Below the pieces are notes generated by a model. It was not told the origin of the DNA and searched no databases. It worked only from the letters and a program-made list of their open reading frames with translations. Made by a program: the position numbers and the translations under genes. Positions 45,089-55,051 of a stretch of DNA of 64,000 nt are shown in pieces. Origin of the DNA: CAVPDG01 sp963702535 (GTDB taxonomy: Bacteria; Chloroflexota; Anaerolineae; Anaerolineales; UBA4823). The DNA lies in contig CAVPDG010000013.1 of NCBI GenBank assembly GCA_963702535.1, positions 62,001 to 126,000 on the forward strand. The letters run 5' to 3'. Numbering within the stretch: position 1 is the first letter of the stretch; each line of letters starts with the position of its first letter.

Positions 45089-46692
45089 AAAAACTCATCT
45101 CTCTTCTCGGTCATCGTGAAAAGTATGCCGCTAAAGGTCAGGCTTTGATCCTGCTGGCTGTGGCATTTTTGGTATTGCTCGGTTTTGTCGGCCTGACGAC
45201 AGATGTCGGTATCTTATACATTTACATGGGCCATCTACGCCGGGCGGTGGATGCAGCGTCACTGGCCGCCGCTGCTCAGTATCGCGAGGGGCGGTCAAAC
45301 GCAGAATTGACTTCTGCGGCTATTCAGGTAATGAACCTGAATGGCATCGATCCCGCTATGTACACGATCGACGTCCAGACCTGTGACACCGCTCCGGGCG
45401 ACCCCGCTTTATGTACAACCCCCAGGCGTAAATTGGTGCGCGTGACCAGCAACCTGGGTGTCCCTACAGCTTTCCTGCGCCTGCTCGGTGTGGAGAATAT
45501 CCAGATCTCGGCCAATTCCATCGGCGAGGCGGCCTCTTTGGATGTGGTCCTGGTGATCGACCTGTCTGAATCCATGGCATGGGACGCAGCCTCCGGCGAT
45601 CCGATGCGCGATCCTAACGCATGTAACACTGCGGATCCAAGCGGCTCAGATGGCTTCAAGGGTGAGTGCCAGCCTTTTGAAGAAGTAAAAAGGGCGGCTA
45701 CAAGTTTTGTGTCCAGGATTCTAAACCGTCCTGCAGCCTCCGAAGAAGATCGCCTTCAAATTGTCACTTTCGCCAATGGCTGGAATTCAAATCCTGACCT
45801 GGGTACGCAGTACCGTTTCATCGACTACTCCAACCCCTCGAATCCCCAGCCGCGCTGGACATCCGATCAAGCGGAGGCAGTTGCTGCCATCAATGATCTG
45901 AAAGTATTCGAGCCGGGTACGTGTTACGATCCCGCCAACGAGCTACCACCGAGTTCGGCAATCAACGAGTACTACGGTCCTTGCCGGTTCTATAACCCGG
46001 ATTGGAGTTATGCCTATCTTGATTGCCTTTCGTGTTGGGATGCGGGTGATTGGTCAACGCTTCCGACAACGAATATGGGTGGGGGGTTGTTGCGGGCTGG
46101 TAATATGTTTGCCTTCGATACCCGCCAGGAGGCTTTGTGGATTGTAGTCGTTCTGACCGACGGCATGGCAAATGCCACGGATAACGAAGCTGACGATCAG
46201 CTCGACGATTTCTCCACGTATCCGATTGGCTTCTGTCCCGATGCCCAGGATACCCCGTTCCCGGTTTACCCTCTTTGCCAGGATGAAGACGTATCGACGC
46301 GGCATTCAAGCGGAAATGCAAGCTACGATGCCGATGACTATGCACGTGATATGGCGGATTTCGTCGGCTGCATGCCGACCAATCCGGCGGCTTCCTGCGG
46401 CGGCCTGACAGGGCAGGGGGCCATCACATTTGCTATTGGACTGGGCGACGGCGTTTTGGATGATGGCTGTAGTTGGGGTACCTGCGAAGCCAGCAATGAG
46501 CCATATGGAGCATCGCTTCTGCGTTATATCGCCGCCCGGGGCTACGATGGTGATACCGCCACAGATCCCTGTGATAGTGTTGGCGACTACCGCGATTGGT
46601 GCGGCAATTATTATTTCGCTCCAACCGGGCCGCAGCTCACCCGCATCTTTGAAGATATTGCCTCGCGCATTTTTACCCGGATCACTCATTGA
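45085..46692 (+). CDS. TadG-like protein with vWA domain
   Basis: About 535 residues from ATG at 45085, overlapping the previous stop. A TadG-like N-terminus (KYAAKGQALILLAVAFLVLL, then GILYIYMGHLRRAVDAASLA) is followed by a vWA domain starting VVLVIDLSESMAWDAASGD, where the MIDAS motif DLSES is complete, and by VVVLTDGMANA. Many Cys residues (for example CRFYNPDWSYAYLDCLSCWD) suggest disulfides in the outer part. It is probably an adhesin presented on the pilus or cell surface. Confidence 0.75.
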   Translation: MKKLISLLGHREKYAAKGQALILLAVAFLVLLGFVGLTTDVGILYIYMGHLRRAVDAASLAAAAQYREGRSNAELTSAAIQVMNLNGIDPAMYTIDVQTCDTAPGDPALCTTPRRKLVRVTSNLGVPTAFLRLLGVENIQISANSIGEAASLDVVLVIDLSESMAWDAASGDPMRDPNACNTADPSGSDGFKGECQPFEEVKRAATSFVSRILNRPAASEEDRLQIVTFANGWNSNPDLGTQYRFIDYSNPSNPQPRWTSDQAEAVAAINDLKVFEPGTCYDPANELPPSSAINEYYGPCRFYNPDWSYAYLDCLSCWDAGDWSTLPTTNMGGGLLRAGNMFAFDTRQEALWIVVVLTDGMANATDNEADDQLDDFSTYPIGFCPDAQDTPFPVYPLCQDEDVSTRHSSGNASYDADDYARDMADFVGCMPTNPAASCGGLTGQGAITFAIGLGDGVLDDGCSWGTCEASNEPYGASLLRYIAARGYDGDTATDPCDSVGDYRDWCGNYYFAPTGPQLTRIFEDIASRIFTRITH

Positions 46693-46709
46693 TCTAAAGG
46701 CCGGCTGCC

Positions 46710-48828
46710 ATGGATCCTACCTTCATCTCAAAACTGAAATTCCTGAGGCGCAAAAAAACACATCGCCGTAGAAAAGGGCAGGCGATCACCGAGTTCGCAT
46801 TAATCTTGCCCCTGCTGCTCTTGTTGATCTTTGGCATCATCGAGTTTGCGCGCTTGTTCCAGGCTTATCTGGTGGTTGTCAATTCGGCCAGGTTTGGTGT
46901 GCGTTATGCGGTTACCGGTGAGTTCGAGCCGGGATACTGCACCGACGTGGATGGCAATGGGACCTTGTGCAGTGGGGCGAGCGAGGATGAGGAGGTCGAT
47001 GCTGCCCGCCTTGATTCTATTCATGAGGTTGTGAACGGTGTTGCTGTAGCGATCTTGAAAGATGGCGGCGCCAGTGAAGGGCAGCCTGGTTTCTTCCAGG
47101 TCACGGTCTGCAGCTCACGCACGGGCTTCCAGTACGATCGTGTCGCAGACCGGTGTAACCCAAATGAAGACCCGGGAAATCCGGAAGAAGGACCCACCCG
47201 GGTTCTGGTGGCGGTTACTTTCCAACACCCACTCATCCTTCCCTTTCTGAACAATTTATGGCCCTCTGTCCGCCTGCATGCAGAACGTACGGGGATCCTG
47301 GAAAACTTCCGCGTGGCGCGCGTTTTAGGGCTGCCTCCAGATATCGAAGTGCCGACCGCCACGAATCCCCCCACAATGACGCCAACCCCCTCGGAAACCC
47401 CAACCGAGACGGTCGCGCCGACGTTGACCCCCACGCCTACCGAAACTGCCACGCTGACACCTACCGAAACCCCCACCCAAACACCCACACAGACGGCTAC
47501 CGAAACGCCTACCCAAACACCCACCCTTACAGCAACACCTGTAGCCTCCTGTGATGATCTGATCATTGATCCAGATGAGAATATCTTCTTCAATGGCGAC
47601 GATTTATCTGCCTGGATGCAGAACGCGAGCACGTATTATCAAGCCGAGCTGACGGATATCTCCACCTCCTGGAATGGCGGGTGGCACGACCAGGTCGTAT
47701 CCGCCCCATCCGATATGAGCTTCGACGCCTATTATTGGAATTCCGGTCTGATTCTCAACCCTGCCAATGTCTCACTCGGCTCCGGCGGCGTGAATTTTTC
47801 GCATAGCATTTCGCGTTTCATCGCCGCCGGTGGAAGCGGCAATCTGAACCTCGACTTCACGCGCAACTTCTCCAACTACTATGTGTATTACCACACGCGT
47901 GACTTTCGCATTAATCTAACCTATCAGATGGGACCCTTGACATGCTCTAAGACGCTCGTCGGGCGTTTTGGTCCGGTCGTGTCTGTCAATATGCCAGCTA
48001 ATCCGATCACAGGTCCCTTCAGGATCGAGGCAGATGCGTATGATCCCGATCCTGGCGGGCAGGTGAGTCGCGTTGTCTTCGAGGTTCGCAACTCAGCGGG
48101 AGTGGTTGTATTCACACGATCCGAGTACACCGAGCCCTGGTGTATCAATGGAGATTCCGGCGGTGTGTGTAATACGATTAACCCAAGCGGCAACTGGCCC
48201 GGCACATCGATACCGATCACCAACGGGACATACACCCTGTACGTGCAGGCTCGGGATAATGACCCCCACCAGCAATTCACGCGTATCATGGCGACCTTTA
48301 CAGTTAATTTGGCTCCTACGCTCACACCGACCGTTACGCGCACGCCAACCGTCACACGCACGCCCACGGTTACGCGCACGCCGACGGTTACCAGTACGGT
48401 TACCAGAACTCCTACACGGACACTTACGCTGACGGCGACAACTACTTATACCCCGGGTCCATCCCACGCCAACTCGCACTGTTACAAGAACGGTGACGCG
48501 TACACCCACCCGCACCAGCACGTCACCCGTTACGCGCACTCCGACACCGACAGCAACAAGTACGATCACACCGCAGCCTCCCAGGCCGACGGATACGCCG
48601 ACGCCCACGCGCACCCGGACGGTGACTCCCACGCTGACGCGCACGCCGACCGTTACACGGACGCCGACCCGCACTCCGACGCAGGTTGTGCTTCCCACAT
48701 CGACGCCGACGCCCACCCGGACTCCCACCCTGGCTGTCCCCACGAGCACGCGCACGCGCACGCCTACATCACCGCCGCCGAGTACGCCCACACGAACACC
48801 GAGAACGCCACCACCAGGCGGAGGCTAG
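46710..48828 (+). CDS. TadE-like surface protein with Thr/Pro stalk (one frameshift)
   Basis: N-terminus: basic segment then RKGQAITEFALILPLLLLLI, FGIIEFARLFQAYLVVVNSA, the TadE helix. An outer domain to about residue 215 is followed by TPTPSETPTETVAPTLTPTP, a low-complexity stalk, then a beta domain (residues about 280-560, ending with an Ig-like module containing GPFRIEADAYDPDPGGQVSR), then Thr/Arg/Pro repeats. Near 48465 the frame breaks; the Thr/Pro sense continues in a second frame (TRTPTRTSTSPVTRTPTPTA) and ends at 48828. It would project a binding domain far from the cell. Confidence 0.7.
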
Positions 48829-48868
48829 TTCTTGGTCAAATCAATGCGTAGAAGATTTTAGTATCTAT

Positions 48869-48942
48869 CCGAAAATGGATGGGAGAACCGATTTTGTGGT
48901 GTGTGCGGCAGCCGCACACACTCGGAACCCTCGATTTTCGGA
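48869..48942. repeat. Nested inverted repeat upstream of the duplicated gene
   Basis: Outer arms TCCGAAAAT and ATTTTCGGA, with an inner perfect hairpin GTGTGTGCGGC-A-GCCGCACACAC (48899-48921). Third member of the set with a GCGGC/GCCGC tip (also 33550, 41401). Confidence 0.5.
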
Positions 48943-48952
48943 CAGGTTCTTA

Positions 48953-49876
48953 GTGTTGGGTCTTCTGGCATGCCTGCTGTTATGGATAGAGGGCTCTGGC
49001 AGTAGTGCTGTTCTAGCAAACGAGGCAGATGATCAGGATGGCATTCTTCTGCCCCTGACGTTGAATCGCTACAATTTCGGTCCGGGTGAGGTGACCGGTC
49101 GGGTCATCGATGCAGCCAACGGTAGGGGGCTGGCAGGTGTATCGATCTGTTTTAACCCGTCTGGATTGTGTTGTAACGCATTCCGATGGCGCCTATTCTG
49201 CCACCAATTTTCCCGGCGAGCGCCAGGTTACCGCCTCGTTGACCGGGTATTACCCTGTGATCAAGGATGTTTTTATCATTGGCGGCGACAGCGTCGAGCT
49301 CAACTTTGCCATCTCCCCCTATATCACAGGGGGAAATATCGAGCTAAGGGCTATTCTCACCTGGGATCCAACACCCTACTGGCCTCCTGACGCCGTGGAA
49401 AACGATCTCGACACGCATCTCTGGCTGGATGCCATTCTTCCTGTGCATGTAAACTTCGATAATCGGGGCGACTGCACAACTTATCCAAACGCTTGCCTTG
49501 AGACTGAGGTCCGCTCAGGATCTGGTCCGGAGACGCTAGCCGTCAGGCAGTTTGAGCCGGATACCGTCTACTATTTTGGTATTCTAAATTATAACCAGGG
49601 GGCAAGTGGCGTCCCGCCGATCCGGGACACGGGTGCTAACCTGGTAGTGTATGACGAGACAGGTGTGGTGGCTTCCTATCGATGTTTCATCATTGCCAGG
49701 GGGATGGAAATTTCTGGTATGTTTTCATGTACAGTTATTCCCCCGAGATGGGCGCCTGGGTGATGACCCCAAAGAATTGCATCACATTCTACAGTAACGA
49801 TATCCAGGATATCATTAGTCAATGTCCATACGAAAAAGACTGGGCGGTCCCCCCGCCCAGTCTTTTTCATAGGTAG
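48953..49876 (+). CDS. Secreted carboxypeptidase-regulatory-like protein, copy 1 (three 1-base insertions)
   Basis: Start at GTG 48953 (or the nearby TTG) gives a signal peptide (LGLLACLLLWIEGSGSSAVL). The mature part opens NEADDQDGILLPLTLNRYNF and then GEVTGRVIDAANGRGLAGVS, a CarboxypepD_reg-like strand pair. Then NFPGERQVTASLTGYYPVIK and NIELRAILTWDPTPYWPPDA. Relative to copy 2, one base is extra near 49160 (AACCCGTC against AACCCTC) and two near 49680-49700; the frame is restored only after them and then reads past the position of the copy 2 stop to 49876. It may be a cell-surface protein with a beta-sandwich fold. Confidence 0.65.
49833..49867. terminator. Hairpin terminator after copy 1
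   Basis: AAAAAGACTGGGCGG and CCGCCCAGTCTTTTT with a short loop, bidirectional. It matches in place the hairpin after copy 2. Confidence 0.75.
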
Positions 49877-49899
49877 CAAAACGAGTTAATCTATCTATA

Positions 49900-49995
49900 C
49901 CGTGGCTTCACGCTTTTCGCGTGGCTTGAACCACGTCCGCCATTCTCGATTTTCCCATACGACCAGTATCGGGGCGGCGTTGAAGATGGATGAGA
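49900..49995 (-). pseudogene. Duplicated 3' fragment of secF
   Basis: On the minus strand this reads LSSIFNAAPILVVWENREWR and TWFKPREKREATV before a stop. It corresponds to the end of SecF at 50825-50905 (YSSIFIAAPILVVWENREWR). It shows an EKREATV end that the main copy seems to have lost by one base. No promoter or start, so it is a remnant of the duplication. Confidence 0.75.
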
Positions 49996-49996
49996 G

Positions 49997-50734
49997 GTGA
50001 CTGGTCGAGTGATCGATGCAGCCAACGGCAGGGGGATATCAGGCGTCTCGATCTGTTTTAACCCTCTGGATTGTGTGGTAACGCTTTCGGATGGCGCCTA
50101 TTCTGCCACCAATTTTCCCGGCGAGCGCCAGGTTACTGCCTCGTTGACCGGGTATTACCCTGTGATCAAGGATGTGTTTATCATTGGCGGCGATACCGTC
50201 GAGCTCAACTTTGCCATATCCCCCTATATCACAGGGGGAAATATCGAGCTAAGGGCTATTCTCACCTGGGATCCAACGCCATACTGGCCTCCCGACGCCG
50301 TGGAAAACGATCTCGACGCGCATCTCTGGCTTGATGCCATTCTCCCCGTGCATGTATACTACGATAATAGGGGTGACTGCACAACTTATCCAAACGCTTG
50401 CCTTGAGACAGATTTCCGCACAGGATCTGGACCGGAGACGCTGGCCGTCAGGCAGTTTGAGCCGGATACCGTCTACTATTTTGGGATTCTAAATTATAAC
50501 CAGGGGGCAAGTGGCGTCCCGCCGATCAGAGACACGGGTGCTAACCTGGTAGTGTATGACGAAACAGGTGTGGTGGCTTCCTATGAAGTTTCATCATTGC
50601 AGGGGGATGGAAATTTCTGGTACATATTCATGTACAGTTATTCCCCCGAGATGGGCGCCTGGGTTTTGACCCCGAAGAATTGCATCACATTCTACAGTAA
50701 CGATATCCAGGATATCATCAGCCAGTGTCCTTGA
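49997..50734 (+). CDS. Second copy of the secreted protein, without signal peptide
   Basis: 245 residues from a GTG that is only the codon at the duplication junction; no ribosome binding site or promoter is visible. It is intact from GRVIDAANGRGISGVSICFN to ITFYSNDIQDIISQCP and serves as a reference for copy 1. It lacks the signal peptide and first strands of the parental gene. It is probably silent or a donor for gene conversion. Confidence 0.6.
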   Translation: MTGRVIDAANGRGISGVSICFNPLDCVVTLSDGAYSATNFPGERQVTASLTGYYPVIKDVFIIGGDTVELNFAISPYITGGNIELRAILTWDPTPYWPPDAVENDLDAHLWLDAILPVHVYYDNRGDCTTYPNACLETDFRTGSGPETLAVRQFEPDTVYYFGILNYNQGASGVPPIRDTGANLVVYDETGVVASYEVSSLQGDGNFWYIFMYSYSPEMGAWVLTPKNCITFYSNDIQDIISQCP

Positions 50735-50747
50735 GTGATGGACCAGT

Positions 50748-50781
50748 AAAAAAAGGGCGGTCTAACCGCCCACTCTTTTTT
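50748..50781. terminator. Bidirectional terminator between copy 2 and secF
   Basis: GGGCGGT-CTA-ACCGCCC flanked by A-run and T-run (AAAAAA before, CTTTTTT after), serving both converging genes. Confidence 0.75.
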
Positions 50782-50824
50782 GTCGATTGGAAACAGTTAT
50801 CGTGGCGCTGTTTATACTGTTGCT

Positions 50825-51740
50825 TCACGCTTTGGCGCGCGGTTTGAACCACGTCCGCCATTCTCGATTTTCCCAGACAACCAGGATAGGAGCAGCGATA
50901 AATATTGAAGAGTACGTTCCACTCAATAAGCCGACAAGAAGGATCAACGAGAACTCACGTAAGGTCACGCCACCGAATAACACAAGCGACAGGAGCATGA
51001 ATTCACCGTCATCAATTGGGTGTTGATCGATCTTTGAAGGTTTGCACGATGGAATGATTGACGAGCGTCTCGTAGCGCAGGCGTCGATAGATTTGCTGTT
51101 TTCGCGGATCCGATCAAAGACCACAATCTTGTCTTGCACCGAAAAGCCGATAACAGTTAGCAGCGCAGTTAGGAATAAAGAATCAACTTGCCATCCCCAT
51201 AGAACACCTACCAATCGCAGCCAGGCTGATGACGATCAGCACGTCGTGAAGCATGGCAATGATCCCGCAGATGCCATAGCGGAGTGCATTTGGAATGCCG
51301 CGGAAAGCAAACATGATATAGATCAGCACGCCGATTGCGGCGAGTGCGACAGCGATTGCGGCTCGCGAGGTGACTTCCTGCCCGATGGTTGGACCAACGC
51401 TCTCATATCTCAGAACAGTAACGATTTGCCCAAATTGGTCTTCCATCATACTGAGTATTTTGGATCGAGTTTCATCATCGAGAAAGCTGGATCGGGCGAC
51501 AAGGCTCCCTCGATTGGTTGTCTGGACAAGGACGTCATCTACTCCCAACTCTTTGTAAAGCAAGACGACTTCAGCGGGCTGGGGCGGCGTTCCAGATCCA
51601 AATCGGACCTCCAGGTACGTTCCACCTGTGAAGTCAATGGATAGAGACAACCCATCGAGCAAGATGATGATCAGCCCAGGAATGATGATCAGCAGAGAGA
51701 GCGCAAAGTAATAGTATCTCTTACCTAAGATGTTTATCAT
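50825..51740 (-). CDS. secF: Protein translocase subunit SecF (several frame breaks)
   Basis: First frame: MINILGKRYYYFALSLLIII, LSLSIDFTGGTYLEVRFGSG and SVGPTIGQEVTSRAAIAVAL. After IISLAAIG near 51200 the sense continues in another frame with LTVIGFSVQDKIVVFDRIRE. A middle piece IYRRLRYETLVNHSIVQTFK is in a third frame, then FMLLSLVLFGGVTLREFSLI. The last residues WFKPRAKA end one indel earlier than in the duplicated tail at 49900. SecF forms with SecD a proton-driven motor that pulls exported proteins across the membrane. It lies just after secD, with about 15 bases between. Confidence 0.85.
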
Positions 51741-51755
51741 TATTATCCCATCCCG

Positions 51756-53123
51756 TCAAATACCGAACCATTTGGAAAGGTTGGTAGGTTTGAAGAACTC
51801 CAACACCAGAGTCAGCAGAGTTCGGGTAACGGCGATCGCGATGAACAAGCTGACGACAACGCCTAAAGCCAGAGTCAACGAGAAACCTTTTACGATCGTT
51901 GCTCCAAATGTGCTGCCAAACCAGAAGAGGATAGCGCAGGTGATCAGCGTGGCAATATTAGAATCCCGAATCGATGGCCAGGCGCGTTGCCAGCCGATAT
52001 CGAATGCATTCCGCAATGGTCTGCCACCGCGCAGCTCCTCTTTCATTCTTTCAAAAATGAGAATGTTCGCGTCTAACGCACTCCCTGTGCTCAAGAGGAA
52101 TCCTGCGATGCCAGGTAAGGTCAGGGTTACTGGAATGAGCCGGAATAGCGCCAGAGCCAGGACAGCGTAGATCAGGATGGAAACATCAGCTAGAGCTCCG
52201 GGCACTCGATAATAAAGCAGCATGAACAGGATCACCATGGTGAAGCCAATAGCCCCTGCAAGCAAGCTCCTCTGGAGCGAATCCTGACCCAGGGTTGGAC
52301 CTACCGTCCGCTGATTCACGATTTTCAAGGGGATGGGTAGCGAGCCATACCTGAGCTGGATGGCAAGGGCATTTGCGCTGTTTGCGTCAAAATTGACCGG
52401 TGATGACCCCTTTGACCATCTGTAATCGCATCATTAATGGTTGGAGCAGAGATGACTTGCTTATCCAGGACAATGGCGAGCACATTTCCGACATTTTGGC
52501 GGGTAAATTCGGCAAAGGTTTTGATATCATCGCCTTTGAGCTCAAAAGAGACCTGGTACTCTCCGGTTTGCGTCGTTGTTACCGCAACGTCCTTCAAGCC
52601 AGCGCCGGTCATAACTGTATGGAAGATCTGGAGAAGTTTGGGTTGAGGTGATCGTCTCTGTGGTGGTTGCACTCTGCTGAACGGGCGATAATCGGTTTTA
52701 ATGGTTGAGCCTTCCAGCGCTTGCGCCTCCTGTGGGGTTAGCGAGCTCATATCGACAAATTCCAGCAAGCCGGTCTGCTTCAAGGCTGCCAGGGCTTGTT
52801 CTGGATCGGTTTGACCTGGAATTTCGACAACGATCCGCCGTTCGCCAGCTTGCTGTACAACTGCTTCAGTTACTCCCAGCCCGTTAACCCGGTTTTCAAC
52901 AATTTGTACGGCTGTATTCATGGCCTCCGCATCAATATCTTGTTCAGCCGGAAGATCCGCTTCCAACATGGCCTGGACGCCGCCCACGAGATCCAATCCC
53001 AGACGTGTCTCAAATCTGCCGTTTAACGCCGGCAAAATTGATCCCGGGATTATTAGGCCACACGACCCAGAGCGCCACCAAGACAATGAGAATAATGAAG
53101 ATCAGGAATCGGAATTGAGGCTT
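51756..53123 (-). CDS. secD: Protein translocase subunit SecD (several frame breaks)
   Basis: N-terminal helix PQFRFLIFIILIVLVALWVV begins near 53120 without a clear start codon. Then RLGLDLVGGVQAMLEADLPA, the P1 domain (NTAVQIVENRVNGLGVTEAV), LVFELKGDD-like P1 head, and after a break near 52390 the VNQRTVGPTLGQDSLQRSLL, LPGIAGFLLSTGSALDANIL and ERMKEELRGGRPL membrane blocks to 51756. About 455 residues. The conserved GxxxDANxxIFER motif is complete. It works with SecF in protein export. Confidence 0.88.
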
Positions 53124-53246
53124 TTAATATAAATATTCCGTTCTCCACAATTCAAGCAAATGCCAGCCGCTGGCTGTGCCCCAGCGCACGGCTGGCAAGG
53201 GAACATTATACTCCCAATTATTTGTTAATCCGACCCGGAAACTCGG

Positions 53247-53618
53247 CTAGCGCTTTTCCGTGCAACTGTGTCGATATACGCGAGCTACCTGGAGAGGATC
53301 TCCCCGGTGTAAGATACATCGGTATTGATGATACAAATCTGCGTGGTCCCGAGCCGTCTTGAGCCTTCTCAATTGTTCATCGTATTCGTCTTGCGTCCAA
53401 TCTAGTTTTCTGCGTTCTGTGCTGACGGGATAGGATGCTTCGAGATAAATCAGGATATCCGGATTCACCATGCGCTTCCACATGGTTGGTACATAGGAGT
53501 GTTCCTGGGCGATATGCCGCGCAGGATACCCATGTTCCGCCAGGGCATTGACCAGCGTGGACTTTCCGGCCCCACAGGGTCCTACAACGCCGATCTTAAG
53601 CTGGCTGGTTTCAGGCAT
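53247..53618 (-). CDS. Small P-loop NTPase (C-terminal end uncertain)
   Basis: About 123 residues in the open frame. Walker A is VVGPCGAGKSTLVNALAEHG; Walker B-like DILIYLEAS; then RRKLDWTQDEYDEQLRRLKT. After HADLY the frame may shift: another frame reads YINTDVSYTGEILS, and near the end yet another reads GKALAEFPGRINK to a stop near 53223. Resembles small AAA/kinase-type ATPases of unknown substrate. It starts 14 bases after the SpoIIE phosphatase stop, so the two may work together. Confidence 0.6.
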   Translation of the reverse strand: MPETSQLKIGVVGPCGAGKSTLVNALAEHGYPARHIAQEHSYVPTMWKRMVNPDILIYLEASYPVSTERRKLDWTQDEYDEQLRRLKTARDHADLYHQYRCILHRGDPLQVARVYRHSCTEKR

Positions 53619-53632
53619 CCTGGATTGGGCAG

Positions 53633-54340
53633 CTAATCCTGGAGGGGAAGCCGGACGGTCATGCGCCGGACGGAATCCCCCATCAGGCTGGAGACACGCA
53701 AGACGACCACGCTGATATCGTCGACCGGTCGCCCCTGGTCCAGGCGGACGGCATTTCTCAATAGCTCGTCTGCAATGGATTGCGGCGACGGATCCTCATC
53801 CTCCAGCCAGGATTGCACGCAGGTGACAATATCAAGGGATTGCCCATCCCGGCTGCCGGCATGCACCAGTCCATCGGAGTAAACGATAGCCGTCAGTCCA
53901 GGCTCCAGGGATATTTCGCTGATCATCGGTCGGGTCTCGCGATACAAGCCGACTGGCAGGCTTTCGTCGCTGAGCAAGGTAATTTTGTCGTTCTGTGCAA
54001 GCAGAGCTGGGACCGGATTGTTGCGCGTGATGACCAGGGTGGAGGTTTGCTTGTCCACAGAAAGTATATTCAGGGTGGAAGACACTTTCCCCTTTCTCTC
54101 GGTATAGAGATAATCCGAGGCAGCGTGCGCGGCGGCGCCATCCCGCACTCCCTCGGCGAGCAAGGAGATGACCTTGCGCACAACCAGGGTGGAGATGGAT
54201 TTTGCCCCTCGTCCTGAGCTCTGTCCATCCGCCAGGACAACAGAAACACCCCCGTTGGGTCTCTCTACAACCTCCACCGTATCGCCGCTGCTGGATGTAG
54301 CATATTTCTTTACTTTTGCAACCGCAATCAACACTTCCAT
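53633..54340 (-). CDS. SpoIIE-type PP2C phosphatase
   Basis: 235 residues. The metal-binding block VVLADGQSSGRGAKSISTLV is the SpoIIE/PP2C signature; later YSDGLVHAGSRDGQSLDIV and GRPVDDISVVVLRV carry the remaining acidic residues. SpoIIE phosphatases remove phosphate from anti-anti-sigma factors or similar Ser/Thr-phosphorylated partners. No anti-sigma factor gene is adjacent. It is cytoplasmic (no helix). Confidence 0.8.
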   Translation of the reverse strand: MEVLIAVAKVKKYATSSSGDTVEVVERPNGGVSVVLADGQSSGRGAKSISTLVVRKVISLLAEGVRDGAAAHAASDYLYTERKGKVSSTLNILSVDKQTSTLVITRNNPVPALLAQNDKITLLSDESLPVGLYRETRPMISEISLEPGLTAIVYSDGLVHAGSRDGQSLDIVTCVQSWLEDEDPSPQSIADELLRNAVRLDQGRPVDDISVVVLRVSSLMGDSVRRMTVRLPLQD

Positions 54341-54354
54341 GCATAAATTTTACA

Positions 54355-55032
54355 TCAGATTGCGGATGAAAGCTCTACAGATTGTTTCCATGCTTTGACC
54401 AACAAGATTTCACTGCCCGGCAGCTTGCGGCGTTCAACTGTGGCAGTAAAGTTGGCTTGAAGGAAGGGTTGCAAGTTGATGTCGTTCCAATCTGGAGCTT
54501 GTCCCAGGAGGTGGAAAATGCTGGCTGCAAGTTTTTCGGTTGGTGATGAGCCTGTGATCCAGGCGACGGGTAAGACGATCAGCATCCCGCCTGGCATCAA
54601 TACCCGGAAGATTTCTTCCAGGGTGTGTTTCTCGATAATGAACGGGGTGGGAAATGTGGCTACCACCTGGTTGAAGGATGCGTCAGCGTAAGGCAAGGAT
54701 TGCGCCAATCCGTTGACCAGCAAGCCGCGGACGCCGCGCCTCCATAGCCTTCGTTGTGCCATTCTCCCCATCTGGCGGCTTTCGTCTATCCCAAAGATGG
54801 TTACGGATAGATTCGCCAGAGCAATCTGCAGGTGTCCCGGTCCGTGACCGATCTCCAATACTCGCGGACCGGGCAGGTCGGGCAGCACGGAGAGTACCCA
54901 GGCTTTCCACCTGCCCAGCGAAACGATGGCTGCGACCCCATCATACGACCAGGCTAATGGATGATAAAGCGCATGAAAGAATGCAGAAAGTCCCCAGGTC
55001 AGCAGGCGTGAGATCCGTGTTTGCTCAGGCAT
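54355..55032 (-). CDS. Class I SAM-dependent methyltransferase
   Basis: 225 residues. Motif I LPGPRVLEIGHGPGHLQIAL near residue 50, motif II GIDESRQMGRMA, then GLAQSLPYADASFNQVVATF, and RVLMPGGMLIVLPV as motif IV. The N-terminal amphipathic helices (FHALYHPLAWSYDGVAAIV) suggest membrane-lipid or quinone substrates. It is followed directly by the phosphatase gene. Confidence 0.85.
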   Translation of the reverse strand: MPEQTRISRLLTWGLSAFFHALYHPLAWSYDGVAAIVSLGRWKAWVLSVLPDLPGPRVLEIGHGPGHLQIALANLSVTIFGIDESRQMGRMAQRRLWRRGVRGLLVNGLAQSLPYADASFNQVVATFPTPFIIEKHTLEEIFRVLMPGGMLIVLPVAWITGSSPTEKLAASIFHLLGQAPDWNDINLQPFLQANFTATVERRKLPGSEILLVKAWKQSVELSSAI

Positions 55033-55051
55033 GCGCCACGAAGTTGAATTG

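Larger units (their letters stand above)
49091..50905. repeat. Tandem duplication (about 906-base unit)
   Basis: Bases from 49091 match those from 49997 at high identity (offset 906). At the far end, the 3' tail of secF near 50825-50905 matches 49905-49995. The first unit thus carries the end of gene copy 1 plus a secF tail, and the second carries gene copy 2 plus the secF tail in its own gene. Gene copy 2 begins at the junction and so lacks the signal peptide. Confidence 0.8.

Noticed and set aside
47380..47540. Thr/Pro tandem codons as a CRISPR-like or satellite array
   Set aside because: Repeats are short, imperfect and in frame, encoding a stalk; there are no spacers.
48093..48791. Long minus-strand frame rich in Val, Gly and Arg opposite the Thr/Pro stalk
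   Set aside because: It is the reverse reading of PT/RT repeats; low complexity and no start signals. The plus-strand TadE-like gene explains it.
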